Source of the DNA: Thermoplasmata archaeon
GTDB lineage: Archaea > Thermoplasmatota > Thermoplasmata > Lutacidiplasmatales > UBA184
Reading direction: 5' to 3'
Length of the DNA stretch: 34,276 nucleotides
NCBI GenBank assembly: GCA_030037735.1
Contig: JASHQC010000078.1
Location: 1 to 34,276, forward strand
Position 1 is the first letter of the stretch. Each line of letters opens with the position of its first letter. A program made the position numbers and the translations under genes. Of this stretch, positions 1 to 7,165 are shown one piece after another. The notes under the pieces are model-generated. The model was not told where the DNA came from and did not search any database. It saw only the letters and a list, made by a program, of their open reading frames with translations.

Positions 1-2079
1 CGACTCCTGCCGTGCCTCGACCGCCCGGACCGGAAGGCCGTGTTCCATGTGTCCGTGACGGCCCCCCGCGACCTTCAGGTGATCTTCAACACGCCCGCGC
101 AGTCGAGCACGGAGGCGGACGGCCTTCGGACCACCCGGTTCGACCCCACCCCGCGGATGTCGACGTACCTGCTCTACCTCGGCATCGGACAGTTCGATAC
201 CGTCCGGAGCCAGGCGGGCCGAGTTCAGCTGGCGGCCTACACACCCCCGGGCCGGGGCGCCTCTGGCGCGTACGCCCTCGGAGTTGCGCAGAAGCTGCTG
301 CCGGAGTTCGAGCGGTACTACGGCATCCCGTACCCGCTGCCGAAGCTCGACCTCGTGGCCGTTCCCGAGTTCTGGGCCGGCGCGATGGAGAACTGGGGTG
401 CCATCGCGTTCTCCGAGATGGCGCTCCTCGCCGACGCGAACACGAGCACGCTCCGTCGCCGGGGCATCGCCGAGACCACGGCCCACGAAATGGCACACAT
501 GTGGTTCGGCAACCTGGTGACGATGAACTGGTGGAGCGACATCTGGCTCAACGAGTCGTTCGCGACGTTCATGAGCTACCGGATCCTTGACCGGACCTTC
601 CCGGAATTCGATAGCTGGAGCGATTTCCTCCCCCGGTGGAGCGCCCCGGCCTTCAAAGGGGATTCCCTCCAGAACACCCATCCGATCTTCCAGCCGGTCG
701 AGAACGCGGACGAGATCAACCAGATCTTCGACGAGATCAGTTACGGCAAGGGAGCGAGCGTGCTCCGGATGCTGGAACGCTACCTCGGGGAAGAGACGTT
801 CCGGAAGGGACTCAGCACCTACCTCGAGCGGTTCCAGTACGCCAACGCCTCCCACGACGACCTCTGGACGGCGCTCGAGGAGGCCTCGCAGAGCCCTGTG
901 CGTCGGGTCCTGAACGAGTGGATCTCCCGACCCGGCCTTCCGATGTTGGTCGCTCGCGTCATCGGGCACAAGCTCACGATCGACCAGCGCCGGTTCTTCC
1001 TCAACGGCCGGCATACCGAGGAATCGTGGCCGGTACCGGTCGTGGCCCGCATCGATGGACAGGAACGCCGGCTACTGTTCGAGGAGCCCCACACCGAGAT
1101 TGCGCTCACGACCGACGAGCCACCGTTCCTCAACGTCGACGCGAGCGGGTTCTATCGGGTGCTTTACGACATGCACACCCTCGACCAGCTCCGAAGCCGA
1201 CTCCCGACCCTCTCCGCACTCGATCAATGGGCGTTGGTCCACGACCTGTCGCCGCTGCTCCAGTCCGGAGACCTCGATCTCGATCAATACCTGGCCTTCC
1301 TGCGCGTCGGCGAGTCCGCGACCCACTTCGCGGTGGTCTCGCAGTTCGGGGGCAGTGGCGCCGTGCTCCGGTCGACCCTCTATGACCATCCCCAATTCAT
1401 CGAGGGCTACCGGAGATTTCTCCAGGTCCAAACCGATCGCCTGGGCGTGGAACCGGTCCCGGGAGAACCGGCAACCAACGGCGCCCTTCGCGAAACCTTG
1501 CTCGCCCACCGGGTCTGGGTAGATCTGGAGTTTGCTCGCCGCATCGCCACGCGCTACCCGGAGTACGACCGCGTGAACCCGGAGGCCCGCGACGCGATTG
1601 CCATCGCTTTCGTCCGCACGGGCGGAGCGGCCGAGTTCGAGATCGCGCTGCGTCGATTCCGTTCCGCGACCTCCGAGGACGAGAAGTTCCGACTGGTGGG
1701 CGCGCTGACCGCAGCGTCGGACCCTGCCCTCGTGGACCGCATCCTGACCATGGCGGAACGCCGGGAGATCCTGCTCCCCCTCATCCCGGCAGCGATCGCG
1801 GGCGCGTCCCGGAACGTCGAGGCCCGCGCCGCGGGGTGGGATTGGCTCCGTCGCAACCTCGACACGTTCGCCGAAAACTTCCGGGGCACGGGCCGGACGG
1901 GCGATCTGCTCGAAACCATCCTGCCTCGGCTGGGGCTCGGTCGCGAAGCGGAGGTCCGCGAGTTCTTCCGCGACCGGAATGTTCCGGAGGGCAGCCAAGG
2001 GGTCGCCAAGGGCCTCGAGCTCCTCGAGGCCGTGTCGGCGTTCCGCAGGCGCCTCAAGTTGGAGCCGTCGGACCGGTAG
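1..2079 (+). CDS. M1 family zinc aminopeptidase (tricorn-interacting-factor/PepN type), 5'-truncated
   Basis: Removes N-terminal residues from peptides, probably in the cytosol downstream of the proteasome. The zinc motif HEMAH at nt 484-498 is followed by the third ligand in NES (about nt 550-558), and the substrate-binding GAMEN motif lies at nt 379-393. The frame is open from base 1, and the residues before the first in-frame GTG (nt 40) read LLPCLDRPD, matching the conserved upstream LxPCxDEP block of the family. The true start is therefore outside the window and nt 40 is not the start. About 692 residues are visible; family members run to roughly 780-850. The C-terminal half (after about nt 1150) is the helical ERAP1-like domain. 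A 60-bp gap separates it from the ABC transporter. Family assignment is firm; the natural substrate is unknown. Confidence 0.95.
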   Translation, partial: RLLPCLDRPDRKAVFHVSVTAPRDLQVIFNTPAQSSTEADGLRTTRFDPTPRMSTYLLYLGIGQFDTVRSQAGRVQLAAYTPPGRGASGAYALGVAQKLLPEFERYYGIPYPLPKLDLVAVPEFWAGAMENWGAIAFSEMALLADANTSTLRRRGIAETTAHEMAHMWFGNLVTMNWWSDIWLNESFATFMSYRILDRTFPEFDSWSDFLPRWSAPAFKGDSLQNTHPIFQPVENADEINQIFDEISYGKGASVLRMLERYLGEETFRKGLSTYLERFQYANASHDDLWTALEEASQSPVRRVLNEWISRPGLPMLVARVIGHKLTIDQRRFFLNGRHTEESWPVPVVARIDGQERRLLFEEPHTEIALTTDEPPFLNVDASGFYRVLYDMHTLDQLRSRLPTLSALDQWALVHDLSPLLQSGDLDLDQYLAFLRVGESATHFAVVSQFGGSGAVLRSTLYDHPQFIEGYRRFLQVQTDRLGVEPVPGEPATNGALRETLLAHRVWVDLEFARRIATRYPEYDRVNPEARDAIAIAFVRTGGAAEFEIALRRFRSATSEDEKFRLVGALTAASDPALVDRILTMAERREILLPLIPAAIAGASRNVEARAAGWDWLRRNLDTFAENFRGTGRTGDLLETILPRLGLGREAEVREFFRDRNVPEGSQGVAKGLELLEAVSAFRRRLKLEPSDR

Positions 2080-2139
2080 ACCTAATATGGACAGGGGGCC
2101 CGCGGGGACCATCAACCGGAGCTTCTCCGCCGCGGCACC

Positions 2140-3090
2140 ATGTCCGACCTCTCGATCGATACCTCGAACCTCACGAAGAACTTCGGGAGCTTCACTGCGG
2201 TTAGCAACCTGACCCTCTCCTTCCGCGGCACGAAGTGCGTCGGCTTTCTGGGCCCCAACGGCGCGGGGAAAACGACCACGCTCAAGATGCTCACCGGGAT
2301 GGTCCACCCCAGCTCGGGGAGCGCCCGCATCAACGGGATCGACGTTCAAGCTGAGAAGAAGCAGGCGCTCTATCCCTGCGGCGTCCTCATCGAGTCGCCC
2401 GAGATCTATCCGGCGCTGACGCCGCGAGAGGCGCTGTCGTACATCGCGGAGCTGCACGGCATTCCGGCCTCCGAAACGCCGGGCCGCATCCGGTCCGTCC
2501 TCGACCAGGTCCGCATGACCGACTGGGTCGACAAGCGCACCGGCAAGTTCTCGAAGGGAATGAAGCAGCGCGTCAACATCGCGGCGTCCCTGATGTCCGA
2601 CCCGGACATCCTGATCCTCGATGAGCCCTCGACCGGCCTCGACCCCCGGGGCATGGCCGAGGTCCGGACCATCATCCTCGAGCTCAAGAAGCAGCAGAAG
2701 CTGATTTTCATGAGCTCCCACCTGCTCGGCGAGGTGGCGGACTTCTGTGACGAGGTCGCCATGATCGACCAGGGTCGGCTCCTGATTTACGACACGATCG
2801 AGTCCGTGGTCCAACGGGTGAGCGGACAAGGCGCCGCGGTCGAGATCGACCTCGCGAGCTCGGACCTCACGGGGGTTCAGGAGAAGATCCAGACGATCCC
2901 GGGCGTGGACCGCGTCGAGCACGTCGATGCCCGCACCTTCCTCATCCGATTCAGCGGAGGGCTCCCGATGCAGCAGCGGCTGCTCGAGCAGCTCGTCGCC
3001 GCCCACATCGGGATCATCAGCTACAAGCCGTCGTCGGGGATGGCGCGCCTCGAGGACGCCTATCTCAACCTGATCAAGGGAGGGTACTGA
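2140..3090 (+). CDS. ABC transporter ATP-binding protein (ABC-2 export type)
   Basis: Nucleotide-binding subunit of an ABC-2 exporter, acting at the cytoplasmic face of the membrane with the permease encoded next. Walker A GPNGAGKTT is at residues 38-46, a divergent signature FSKGMKQ at 137-143, Walker B ILILDEP at 157-163 and the switch histidine at 194 (SSH). The signature lacks the usual LSGGQ, which is common in CcmA/NatA-like ATPases. The C-terminal roughly 90 residues form the extra domain of this subfamily. Length (316 aa) is normal. The ATG follows a TATA-like stretch at about 2083-2089. The stop is 5 bp before the permease start, so the two are one operon. The substrate cannot be read from sequence; lipids, drugs or ions are all possible. 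Confidence 0.95.
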   Translation: MSDLSIDTSNLTKNFGSFTAVSNLTLSFRGTKCVGFLGPNGAGKTTTLKMLTGMVHPSSGSARINGIDVQAEKKQALYPCGVLIESPEIYPALTPREALSYIAELHGIPASETPGRIRSVLDQVRMTDWVDKRTGKFSKGMKQRVNIAASLMSDPDILILDEPSTGLDPRGMAEVRTIILELKKQQKLIFMSSHLLGEVADFCDEVAMIDQGRLLIYDTIESVVQRVSGQGAAVEIDLASSDLTGVQEKIQTIPGVDRVEHVDARTFLIRFSGGLPMQQRLLEQLVAAHIGIISYKPSSGMARLEDAYLNLIKGGY

Positions 3091-3095
3091 GCGCC

Positions 3096-3956
3096 GTGGC
3101 GACCGTGAACGCGCCGGCCCCGGTGACGCGGCCCCCGCTGCCGACCGACGTCGTCCAGATGACCCGCGTGACCAAGTATGAGCTCATCAACTACGTCCGG
3201 TCGCTCCGGTTCACCATCCTTCTTCTCATCACGGTCATCATTCTCGGCGCGCTGACCGGCGTCACGGCCTACTATCGGCCCCCGGCGCTTCTTGTCAACG
3301 GGCTCGCGTTCTACGGGACCTGGTGGACGGTCATCACGTTCCTGGTCGCGCTCTGCGCCGCGCTGTTCGGTGGGGATGCGATCTCGGGCGAGTTCCAGAA
3401 CAAAACCGGCTACTTCCTCTTCGGGCACCCCGTCCGGCGCTCGTCGGTCTTCCTGGGCAAGATGATCGCCGCGTTCCTTGCGAGCGCCGCGGTCATCTTC
3501 TTCTACGTGGCGGTCACGGTCGCGAACGGGTGGTACTACACCGGCATCCCGCCGGTTCAGTTCTGGGAGTCGGTCAGCTTCACGCTGATCTATCTCCTCG
3601 GTGCGCTCGGATTCACATTCATGTTCAGCTCGCTGTTCAAGAGCGGCGCGCTGTCGATCATCGTGACCCTCGTGCTGCTCCTGTTCGGATTCACCATCAT
3701 CGACGAGGTCGTGACCGATCTGGCGCACTACGAGCCCTGGTTCAGCATCGTCTACGCCGGCGGCATCATCAGCAACGTGCTCACGGTCCCGTTCCCGGCC
3801 CACTTCACCTCGACGATGATCAGGATGGGACGCTTCCACCTCACGGTAACGACCTACAACGCCACGATCCCGGAAGGGATCGCCATCATGCTGATCTACG
3901 CCGTGCTCGGCACCATCGCGGGGTACTTCCTGTTCCGCGGAGAGGACTTCACCTAG
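3096..3956 (+). CDS. ABC-2 type transporter permease
   Basis: Membrane subunit of the exporter with the preceding ATPase. After a roughly 35-residue cytoplasmic N-terminus there are about six hydrophobic segments, including ILLLITVIILGALTG, the segment around FLVALCAALFGG, and a final one near IMLIYAVLGTIAGYFLF. The motif GGDAISGEFQNKTG following TM2 is the typical ABC-2 coupling region (the ISxExxxxT pattern). The start is GTG at 3096, preceded by a strong Shine-Dalgarno GGAGG about 10 nt upstream, lying inside the end of the ATPase gene, so translation is probably coupled. Length of 286 aa is normal. Substrate unknown. Confidence 0.92.
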   Translation: MATVNAPAPVTRPPLPTDVVQMTRVTKYELINYVRSLRFTILLLITVIILGALTGVTAYYRPPALLVNGLAFYGTWWTVITFLVALCAALFGGDAISGEFQNKTGYFLFGHPVRRSSVFLGKMIAAFLASAAVIFFYVAVTVANGWYYTGIPPVQFWESVSFTLIYLLGALGFTFMFSSLFKSGALSIIVTLVLLLFGFTIIDEVVTDLAHYEPWFSIVYAGGIISNVLTVPFPAHFTSTMIRMGRFHLTVTTYNATIPEGIAIMLIYAVLGTIAGYFLFRGEDFT

Positions 3957-3989
3957 GCTCACCGGGTCCCGAGGTCTGGGACATCCACC

Positions 3990-4319
3990 CTACAGGATCT
4001 GCGCGAAGGCCTGCGCCACCCCGCGATAGAACTCGTGGAGGTCGCTCACGATCGCCTCCGACTGGGGGGTGTCGAGGCCGTCCAGCGTCTCGAGGGACTC
4101 GAGGCAGAAGGCTCGGAGGCACCGACCGGAACAGAAGGGCCGGTCCCGGAACAGCTCCTCGGCAGCGGCGGGTAGGTGCTGTACCCGGACGACTATGCCC
4201 CCGGACGGGATCCGAGTTCCACACCGGCAGACCTCGGGGTCCGGGGTGGGAGTCTCGGACACCCGGACCTCATGGAGCCGGTTCGATGGCTCTCTCAGCG
4301 AGCCGAAGACCACGTCCAC
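3990..4319 (-). CDS. small zinc-finger-like protein, function unknown
   Basis: A 109-aa protein with a GTG start, on the strand opposite to the ABC operon. Two cysteine pairs, CRCG (about residues 32-35) and FCSGRC (about 67-72), are spaced like a treble-clef/TRASH or FCS-type zinc finger, and the tail after them is an acidic amphipathic helix. This suggests metal or nucleic-acid binding or a protein-interaction adaptor, but the family is not recognised. An antisense frame across the same DNA is arginine/proline-rich and looks like a shadow. Isolated gene, convergent with the ABC permease (33-bp gap). Confidence 0.6.
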   Translation of the reverse strand: MDVVFGSLREPSNRLHEVRVSETPTPDPEVCRCGTRIPSGGIVVRVQHLPAAAEELFRDRPFCSGRCLRAFCLESLETLDGLDTPQSEAIVSDLHEFYRGVAQAFAQIL

Positions 4320-4433
4320 GCCGGTCCCCCGATGACGGTTAACCGGCCTCCCTCTATTTCATGTTGCGGCAGACCGGTAATGTCCGAGGATTCCCGGCCC
4401 CACGCACGTGCCAGGAGTGGACAGAGGTTGCCG

Positions 4434-5555
4434 CTAGGGGAGCTCGCCGGCGTCGACCACGATCTTGCCGTCGACCTCGAGGGTCGCTCCGCCGAGAGAC
4501 TGATAGGCCGAGAAATGCGGCGTACGGGTGGCCCCGCCGTGGTGAGAGTTGTGGCCAATAGCGATCGTGACCTTGCCGCGTTCCTGATCGAACAGCAGGG
4601 GGATGGCCGAGGTGTGGGGGTTCAGTCCGACCGACAGGAGCCCGGGACGGTCCTTCCCAGCGCTCAACTTCGGGAACAGGCGAAGGAACTCCTCGCTTCC
4701 CGATCCGAACGAGTACTCGGCGAGCCGACCCCGGCGGAAGGTCCACGTTCCTGCCGACAGTGGGCTGTCGCGGCCCTGGTAGAACATCACCCCGGGGGTG
4801 TCGGCGACGAACCTCCCCTCGGCATATGTCTCGTCTACGGCCACCGTGGCCACACCACTCGGCAGCGTCGTCCACACGTTGCCGGCGCGGACGTCCCCCT
4901 CGTCGATGACCCCATCGTCGACCGTGGGTTTCCGCCGAGCGAGGCGCAGCCGGAGATCGGTTCCATTGGAGTGAGAGATGCTCACCGCCCTTCCTCGGCG
5001 AAGGACGTCGGCAACGCGCGTTCCGTCCTTCTGAAGGGACCGAGGATCGACGGTCGACCCCTCGATGAGTTCGCGCCGCCAGCGGTCGAGGTCCACACCG
5101 TACCGGCGGGCCCAGAGCTCGCTCGTTCGACCTAGGTCGAAACGCACGCATCGCACGCCGTGCTTCTCGATCAGACGGAACCACTCGTGGTCGATGGCTT
5201 GGAGCCGATGCTGGAGGCTCGGGGGCTGTGTCTCCTCCCGGGCGGCGTCCATCGGCCCGTAGAAGTACACGTAGGCGTCTGATTCCTTGAGCGCCGCCCA
5301 TTCGTGGCTCCCGACTTGCCCCACGTTCGGCGTTGGAGCTTCGTCGACGCTCTTCCAGTAGGTGGCTTCGTCCTCAACCAACAGGATGGGACGCGCTCCC
5401 AGGATGCGGGCCTCGAGTACGACACTCTCGGCCCACGGAAGGGTGCCGCTCCAGGTGTCGACGATCACGTTCTCTCCCCGCTTCATGCGGAGAGACTGGT
5501 GCAGCATGATCCGCGCGAGCTCCCGCCTGAGAGACTCCGGGTACTCCGGGAGCAT
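4434..5555 (-). CDS. M29-like (aminopeptidase T/AmpS) metallopeptidase family protein
   Basis: Resembles family M29 aminopeptidases: an N-terminal alpha/beta domain beginning PEYPESLRRELARIML, a central barrel, and a C-terminal block with GHNSHHGG, then PHFS and a final VDG segment. Known M29 enzymes bind two Zn or Co ions through two Glu, two His and one Asp; the final His-x-Asp appears here as His-Phe-Ser, so activity is uncertain. I choose ATG at 5555 rather than GTG at 5567, because the TATA-like box at 5580-5588 lies about 29 nt upstream and would give a leaderless transcript. The box sits in a divergent promoter shared with the AbrB-like gene. Length about 373 aa, normal for the family. 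Confidence 0.8.
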   Translation of the reverse strand: MLPEYPESLRRELARIMLHQSLRMKRGENVIVDTWSGTLPWAESVVLEARILGARPILLVEDEATYWKSVDEAPTPNVGQVGSHEWAALKESDAYVYFYGPMDAAREETQPPSLQHRLQAIDHEWFRLIEKHGVRCVRFDLGRTSELWARRYGVDLDRWRRELIEGSTVDPRSLQKDGTRVADVLRRGRAVSISHSNGTDLRLRLARRKPTVDDGVIDEGDVRAGNVWTTLPSGVATVAVDETYAEGRFVADTPGVMFYQGRDSPLSAGTWTFRRGRLAEYSFGSGSEEFLRLFPKLSAGKDRPGLLSVGLNPHTSAIPLLFDQERGKVTIAIGHNSHHGGATRTPHFSAYQSLGGATLEVDGKIVVDAGELP

Positions 5556-5579
5556 GGCGAGGGGCACGGAATAGAGACC

Positions 5580-5588
5580 TATTTAAAT
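5580..5588. promoter_or_regulatory. TATA-like box of a divergent promoter
   Basis: TATTTAAAT is a near-symmetric AT-rich box in an otherwise GC-rich region. On the minus strand it sits about 29 nt before the ATG at 5555, the spacing of a leaderless archaeal promoter. On the plus strand, initiation about 25 nt downstream would fall on the palindrome at 5598-5611, before the gene at 5647. Confidence 0.6.
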
Positions 5589-5597
5589 GACGGGCGA

Positions 5598-5611
5598 TTT
5601 AGCATCCTAAA
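5598..5611. promoter_or_regulatory. palindromic operator candidate, copy 1
   Basis: TTTAGCATCCTAAA is an inverted repeat with TTTAG/CTAAA half-sites. It lies between the TATA-like box and the AbrB-like gene start at 5647, at the place where transcription would begin. Two more copies with the same half-sites occur at 6287 and 6319. This suggests a repressor site, possibly for the AbrB-like protein itself; that link is inference. Confidence 0.55.
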
Positions 5612-5646
5612 GCTGAAAACGCTAACTCGGTGGAAGTGAGAAGGTC

Positions 5647-5889
5647 GTGCGACTCCACAAGGTGATCAACCGGGTCCACGAGGGGACTGTGTACTACCGG
5701 TGGGTTCTGTCGGTACCGCCCAAGAGCGTGCGCGAATTGGGATGGGTGGACGGGCAGGAACTTGAAGCGGTGGTCAGCGGGACGCGACTCTGGGTCCAGC
5801 CGTCCGTTCGCGCGCGGCCGGGTCGTGGGGAACGGGGCACCGACGCCCTCGAAGAGGCGATTCATCGGAAAAGCCTCGCCCGCCACTGA
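5647..5889 (+). CDS. AbrB/SpoVT-like swapped-hairpin DNA-binding protein
   Basis: An 80-aa protein with a GTG start. Residues about 17-52 (YYRWVLSVPPKSVRELG through the block ending LWVQP) match the AbrB-type swapped-hairpin pattern: beta strand, VPPKSVRELG in place of the usual IPKEIREELG, a GQELE turn (usually GDEVE), and a closing strand. Such proteins dimerise and bind DNA as transition-state regulators or antitoxins. The remaining roughly 28 residues are arginine-rich and may be disordered. No toxin gene is obviously linked. A palindrome with copies at 6287 and 6319 lies 36 bp upstream of the start, suggesting autoregulation. Codon third positions are GC-rich like the neighbours, supporting a real gene. 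Confidence 0.7.
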   Translation: MRLHKVINRVHEGTVYYRWVLSVPPKSVRELGWVDGQELEAVVSGTRLWVQPSVRARPGRGERGTDALEEAIHRKSLARH

Positions 5890-5930
5890 AGATCGTCCAG
5901 GGCCCGAGGGGCCGGCGGGGCCAGCCCCCG

Positions 5931-6245
5931 TCAAAGGAGATGGCCCGCGTCGGGGCACTCGGCCGCAAGGCGCTCCGTGGCTCCGGAGCGGGCACTGGTA
6001 GCGCGAGGAGATCGGCGCCATTCGCTTCTTCCGAGCAAGCGTCTCCAGAAGGACCGGGGGCTTGCCGACGGGGTCGACTGGCGCGTCGGCAGGATCGGTT
6101 CCGGGGGCAGGGCCCACACCTCCGCCCACCGCCCAAAATCCTCCTCCATCACGGCCATCACCACCGCATTGCGACGGGAGGGAGATTGCTGCTGGGTGAT
6201 CAGGGACAGCTCGGGACCTAGCGGGGTTCGCACATCCGCGCACAT
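5931..6245 (-). CDS. hypothetical protein, 104 aa, behind twin palindromes
   Basis: No family recognised. The frame starts with ATG at 6245 and uses GC-rich third codon positions, especially in its first two thirds. The N-terminal half reads as a mixed helix (ITQQQSPSRRNAVVMAVMEE) and the C-terminal part is arginine/serine-rich and probably disordered. Support comes mainly from context: an AT-rich stretch at about 6279-6332 holding two 14-bp palindromes lies 40-90 bp upstream, as expected for a regulated archaeal promoter. It is convergent with the AbrB-like gene. An overlapping frame on the same strand (to 6243) is possible but looks less gene-like. Confidence 0.45.
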   Translation of the reverse strand: MCADVRTPLGPELSLITQQQSPSRRNAVVMAVMEEDFGRWAEVWALPPEPILPTRQSTPSASPRSFWRRLLGRSEWRRSPRATSARSGATERLAAECPDAGHLL

Positions 6246-6286
6246 GGGTGAGGGCAGAGGGACGGAGCTACTTAAGCGCTGTTTAA

Positions 6287-6300
6287 TTTAGTATACTAAA
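6287..6300. promoter_or_regulatory. palindromic operator candidate, copy 2
   Basis: TTTAGTATACTAAA is a perfect 14-bp palindrome in the AT-rich region upstream of the minus-strand gene starting at 6245. It has the same half-sites as 5598-5611 and lies 32 bp from copy 3, about three helical turns, so both would face the same side of the DNA. It could also contain the TATA element of the 6245 gene. Confidence 0.6.
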
Positions 6301-6318
6301 ACAAACAGTAAGCCGTAA

Positions 6319-6332
6319 TTTAGAATACTAAA
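6319..6332. promoter_or_regulatory. palindromic operator candidate, copy 3
   Basis: TTTAGAATACTAAA has TTTAG/CTAAA half-sites identical to copies 1 and 2, with differences only in the central four bases. It sits 32 bp from copy 2. The consensus of the three copies is TTTAGNATNCTAAA. Confidence 0.6.
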
Positions 6333-6420
6333 AATAAATCATAACGTGGAATTTCTCGGCGCCAATCCTCTCCCAGCCACGAACCAAATTCCGGGGGCCT
6401 CCCCGGGCCCGAGGTTCGCT

Positions 6421-6438
6421 GAGGGGGGATGCCCCCTC
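6421..6438. repeat. GC-rich hairpin 3' of the tRNA pair
   Basis: GAGGGGG and CCCCCTC form a perfect 7-bp stem with a GATG loop. On the minus strand it lies 13 nt past the 3' end of the CAU tRNA, so it could mark the end or a processing point of the tRNA transcript. No T-run follows, so terminator function is uncertain. Confidence 0.4.
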
Positions 6439-6451
6439 CCCGCCGCAAGAA

Positions 6452-6527
6452 TGGGCCCGGGCGGATTTGAACCGCCGACCGACCGGTTATGAGCCGGTCG
6501 CTCTGAGCCGGGCTAAGCTACGGGCCC
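6452..6527 (-). tRNA. tRNA with CAU anticodon (Ile2 or elongator Met)
   Basis: A 76-nt cloverleaf: acceptor GGGCCCG/CGGGCCC, D-arm GCTT/GAGC, anticodon arm ACCGG-CTCATAA-CCGGT, variable CGGTC, T-arm GGCGG-TTCAAAT-CCGCC, discriminator A, no encoded CCA. The CAU anticodon fits elongator Met or the AUA-reading Ile2 whose wobble C is modified to agmatidine; the GGGCCCG acceptor resembles archaeal Ile2, but I cannot settle this by eye. It follows tRNA-Asn by 15 bp on the same strand and is probably co-transcribed. No intron is seen. Confidence 0.93.
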
Positions 6528-6542
6528 ACCCGGGTCGGAAGG

Positions 6543-6645
6543 CGCCGCCGAGCGGATTTTCAGCTCGGGCGCACCCGCGCCCGACCGTTTGAACCGCTGA
6601 CCTTTCGGTTAACAGCCGATCGCTCTACCGCTGAGCTACGGCGGC
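6543..6645 (-). tRNA. tRNA-Asn (GUU) interrupted by an intron in the T-loop
   Basis: Exon 1 (6645-6588) gives acceptor GCCGCCG, a D-arm, anticodon arm ATCGG-CTGTTAA-CCGAA with GTT anticodon (one A-A mismatch at the 27-43 pair), variable AGGTC, T-stem AGCGG and loop TTCAAA. Exon 2 (6556-6543) supplies T, T-stem CCGCT, acceptor CGGCGGC and discriminator G. Between them are 31 extra nt. The spliced product is a standard 72-nt tRNA with T-loop TTCAAAT. Without the intron there would be no T-arm. No CCA is encoded. A TATA-like box lies at 6672-6678, 27 nt upstream of the 5' end. Confidence 0.9.
6557..6587 (-). other. 31-nt bulge-helix-bulge intron in the tRNA-Asn T-loop
   Basis: The precursor folds into a textbook splicing-endonuclease substrate. 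The outer helix is the T-stem AGCGG/CCGCT, followed by 3-nt bulge AAT, 4-bp central helix TTCA/TGAA, 3-nt bulge AAC, then an inner intron helix of 8 bp (TCGGGCGC/GCGCCCGA) capped by GGGT, with a G-G mismatch and one further pair at its base. Cutting after the second base of each bulge removes exactly 31 nt and restores TTCAAAT. This is a non-canonical intron position; most archaeal tRNA introns lie at 37/38. Confidence 0.88.
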
Positions 6646-6671
6646 ACCGGCGGCGCCGACCGACGAACCGT

Positions 6672-6678
6672 CTAATAG
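6672..6678 (-). promoter_or_regulatory. TATA-like box for the tRNA pair
   Basis: CTATTAG on the minus strand lies 27 nt upstream of the tRNA-Asn 5' end, the expected archaeal spacing. It overlaps the last codons and stop of the winged-helix gene, so the tRNA promoter is embedded in that gene's 3' end. Confidence 0.55.
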
Positions 6679-7070
6679 CCTTTCGGACCGGAGGACGATT
6701 TTCCCTGGTGCGCGCTCGCCTTCTGCTTCAGTTGCTGGACGAGCGTAGACATCCGGTCGAGCGATTCGTCGAGCTGGATCCAGAACTGGCGGGCCTTGTC
6801 GGTCAGCATCGCCCCCTCGGCTGACGGCTGTATCACCCCCTCCCGCTCCAGCAGATGCAACGAATAGCGCACCTTGTGGATCGGGAGGCGTAACGCCTCG
6901 CTGAGGCGGATGATCCCGAGGGGGTTCTTGTCGCCCAAGCGCTCGAGAATCTCGACGTTCCGGGACAGGAGGTCGAGCTCGCTCGCGATTCGGTCGACTA
7001 GCTGCGTTCCTTCGGCGAGCGGAGCGCCGTCGAACTCGGAAGTGCGAGGACTGGATTTCCCAAAGGGCAT
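6672..7070 (-). CDS. winged-helix transcriptional regulator
   Basis: About 132 aa. The central region (IASELDLLSRNVEILERLG, then LGIIRLSEALRLPIHKVRYS and LHLLEREGVIQPS) is a typical archaeal winged helix-turn-helix: a helix, the recognition unit with SEALRLPIHKVRYSLHLLE, and a wing ending in a LTDKA strand. It is followed by a long helix (DESLDRMSTLVQQLKQKA) likely used for dimerisation. The N-terminal roughly 25 residues are polar. I prefer ATG at 7070 over GTG at 7085 because a TATA-like TTCAAGTAAG at about 7098-7107 would place transcription start just upstream. Its target is unknown; it is divergent from the MFS gene, which it may control. Confidence 0.8.
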   Translation of the reverse strand: MPFGKSSPRTSEFDGAPLAEGTQLVDRIASELDLLSRNVEILERLGDKNPLGIIRLSEALRLPIHKVRYSLHLLEREGVIQPSAEGAMLTDKARQFWIQLDESLDRMSTLVQQLKQKASAHQGKSSSGPKGY

Positions 7071-7165
7071 GTGATACCGGCACACGGACAGGTTGGGGCT
7101 TACTTGAACGTTCCCCGTCGCGATGTGTCCCAGTCACCTTTTCTCTCGGGGGCGCTGGGGGCACG

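Noticed and set aside
1072-3006. Long minus-strand open frame of 644 codons
   Set aside because: It runs antisense to the M1 peptidase and ABC ATPase, is rich in Arg/Glu/Gly without motifs, and is explained by high GC third positions.
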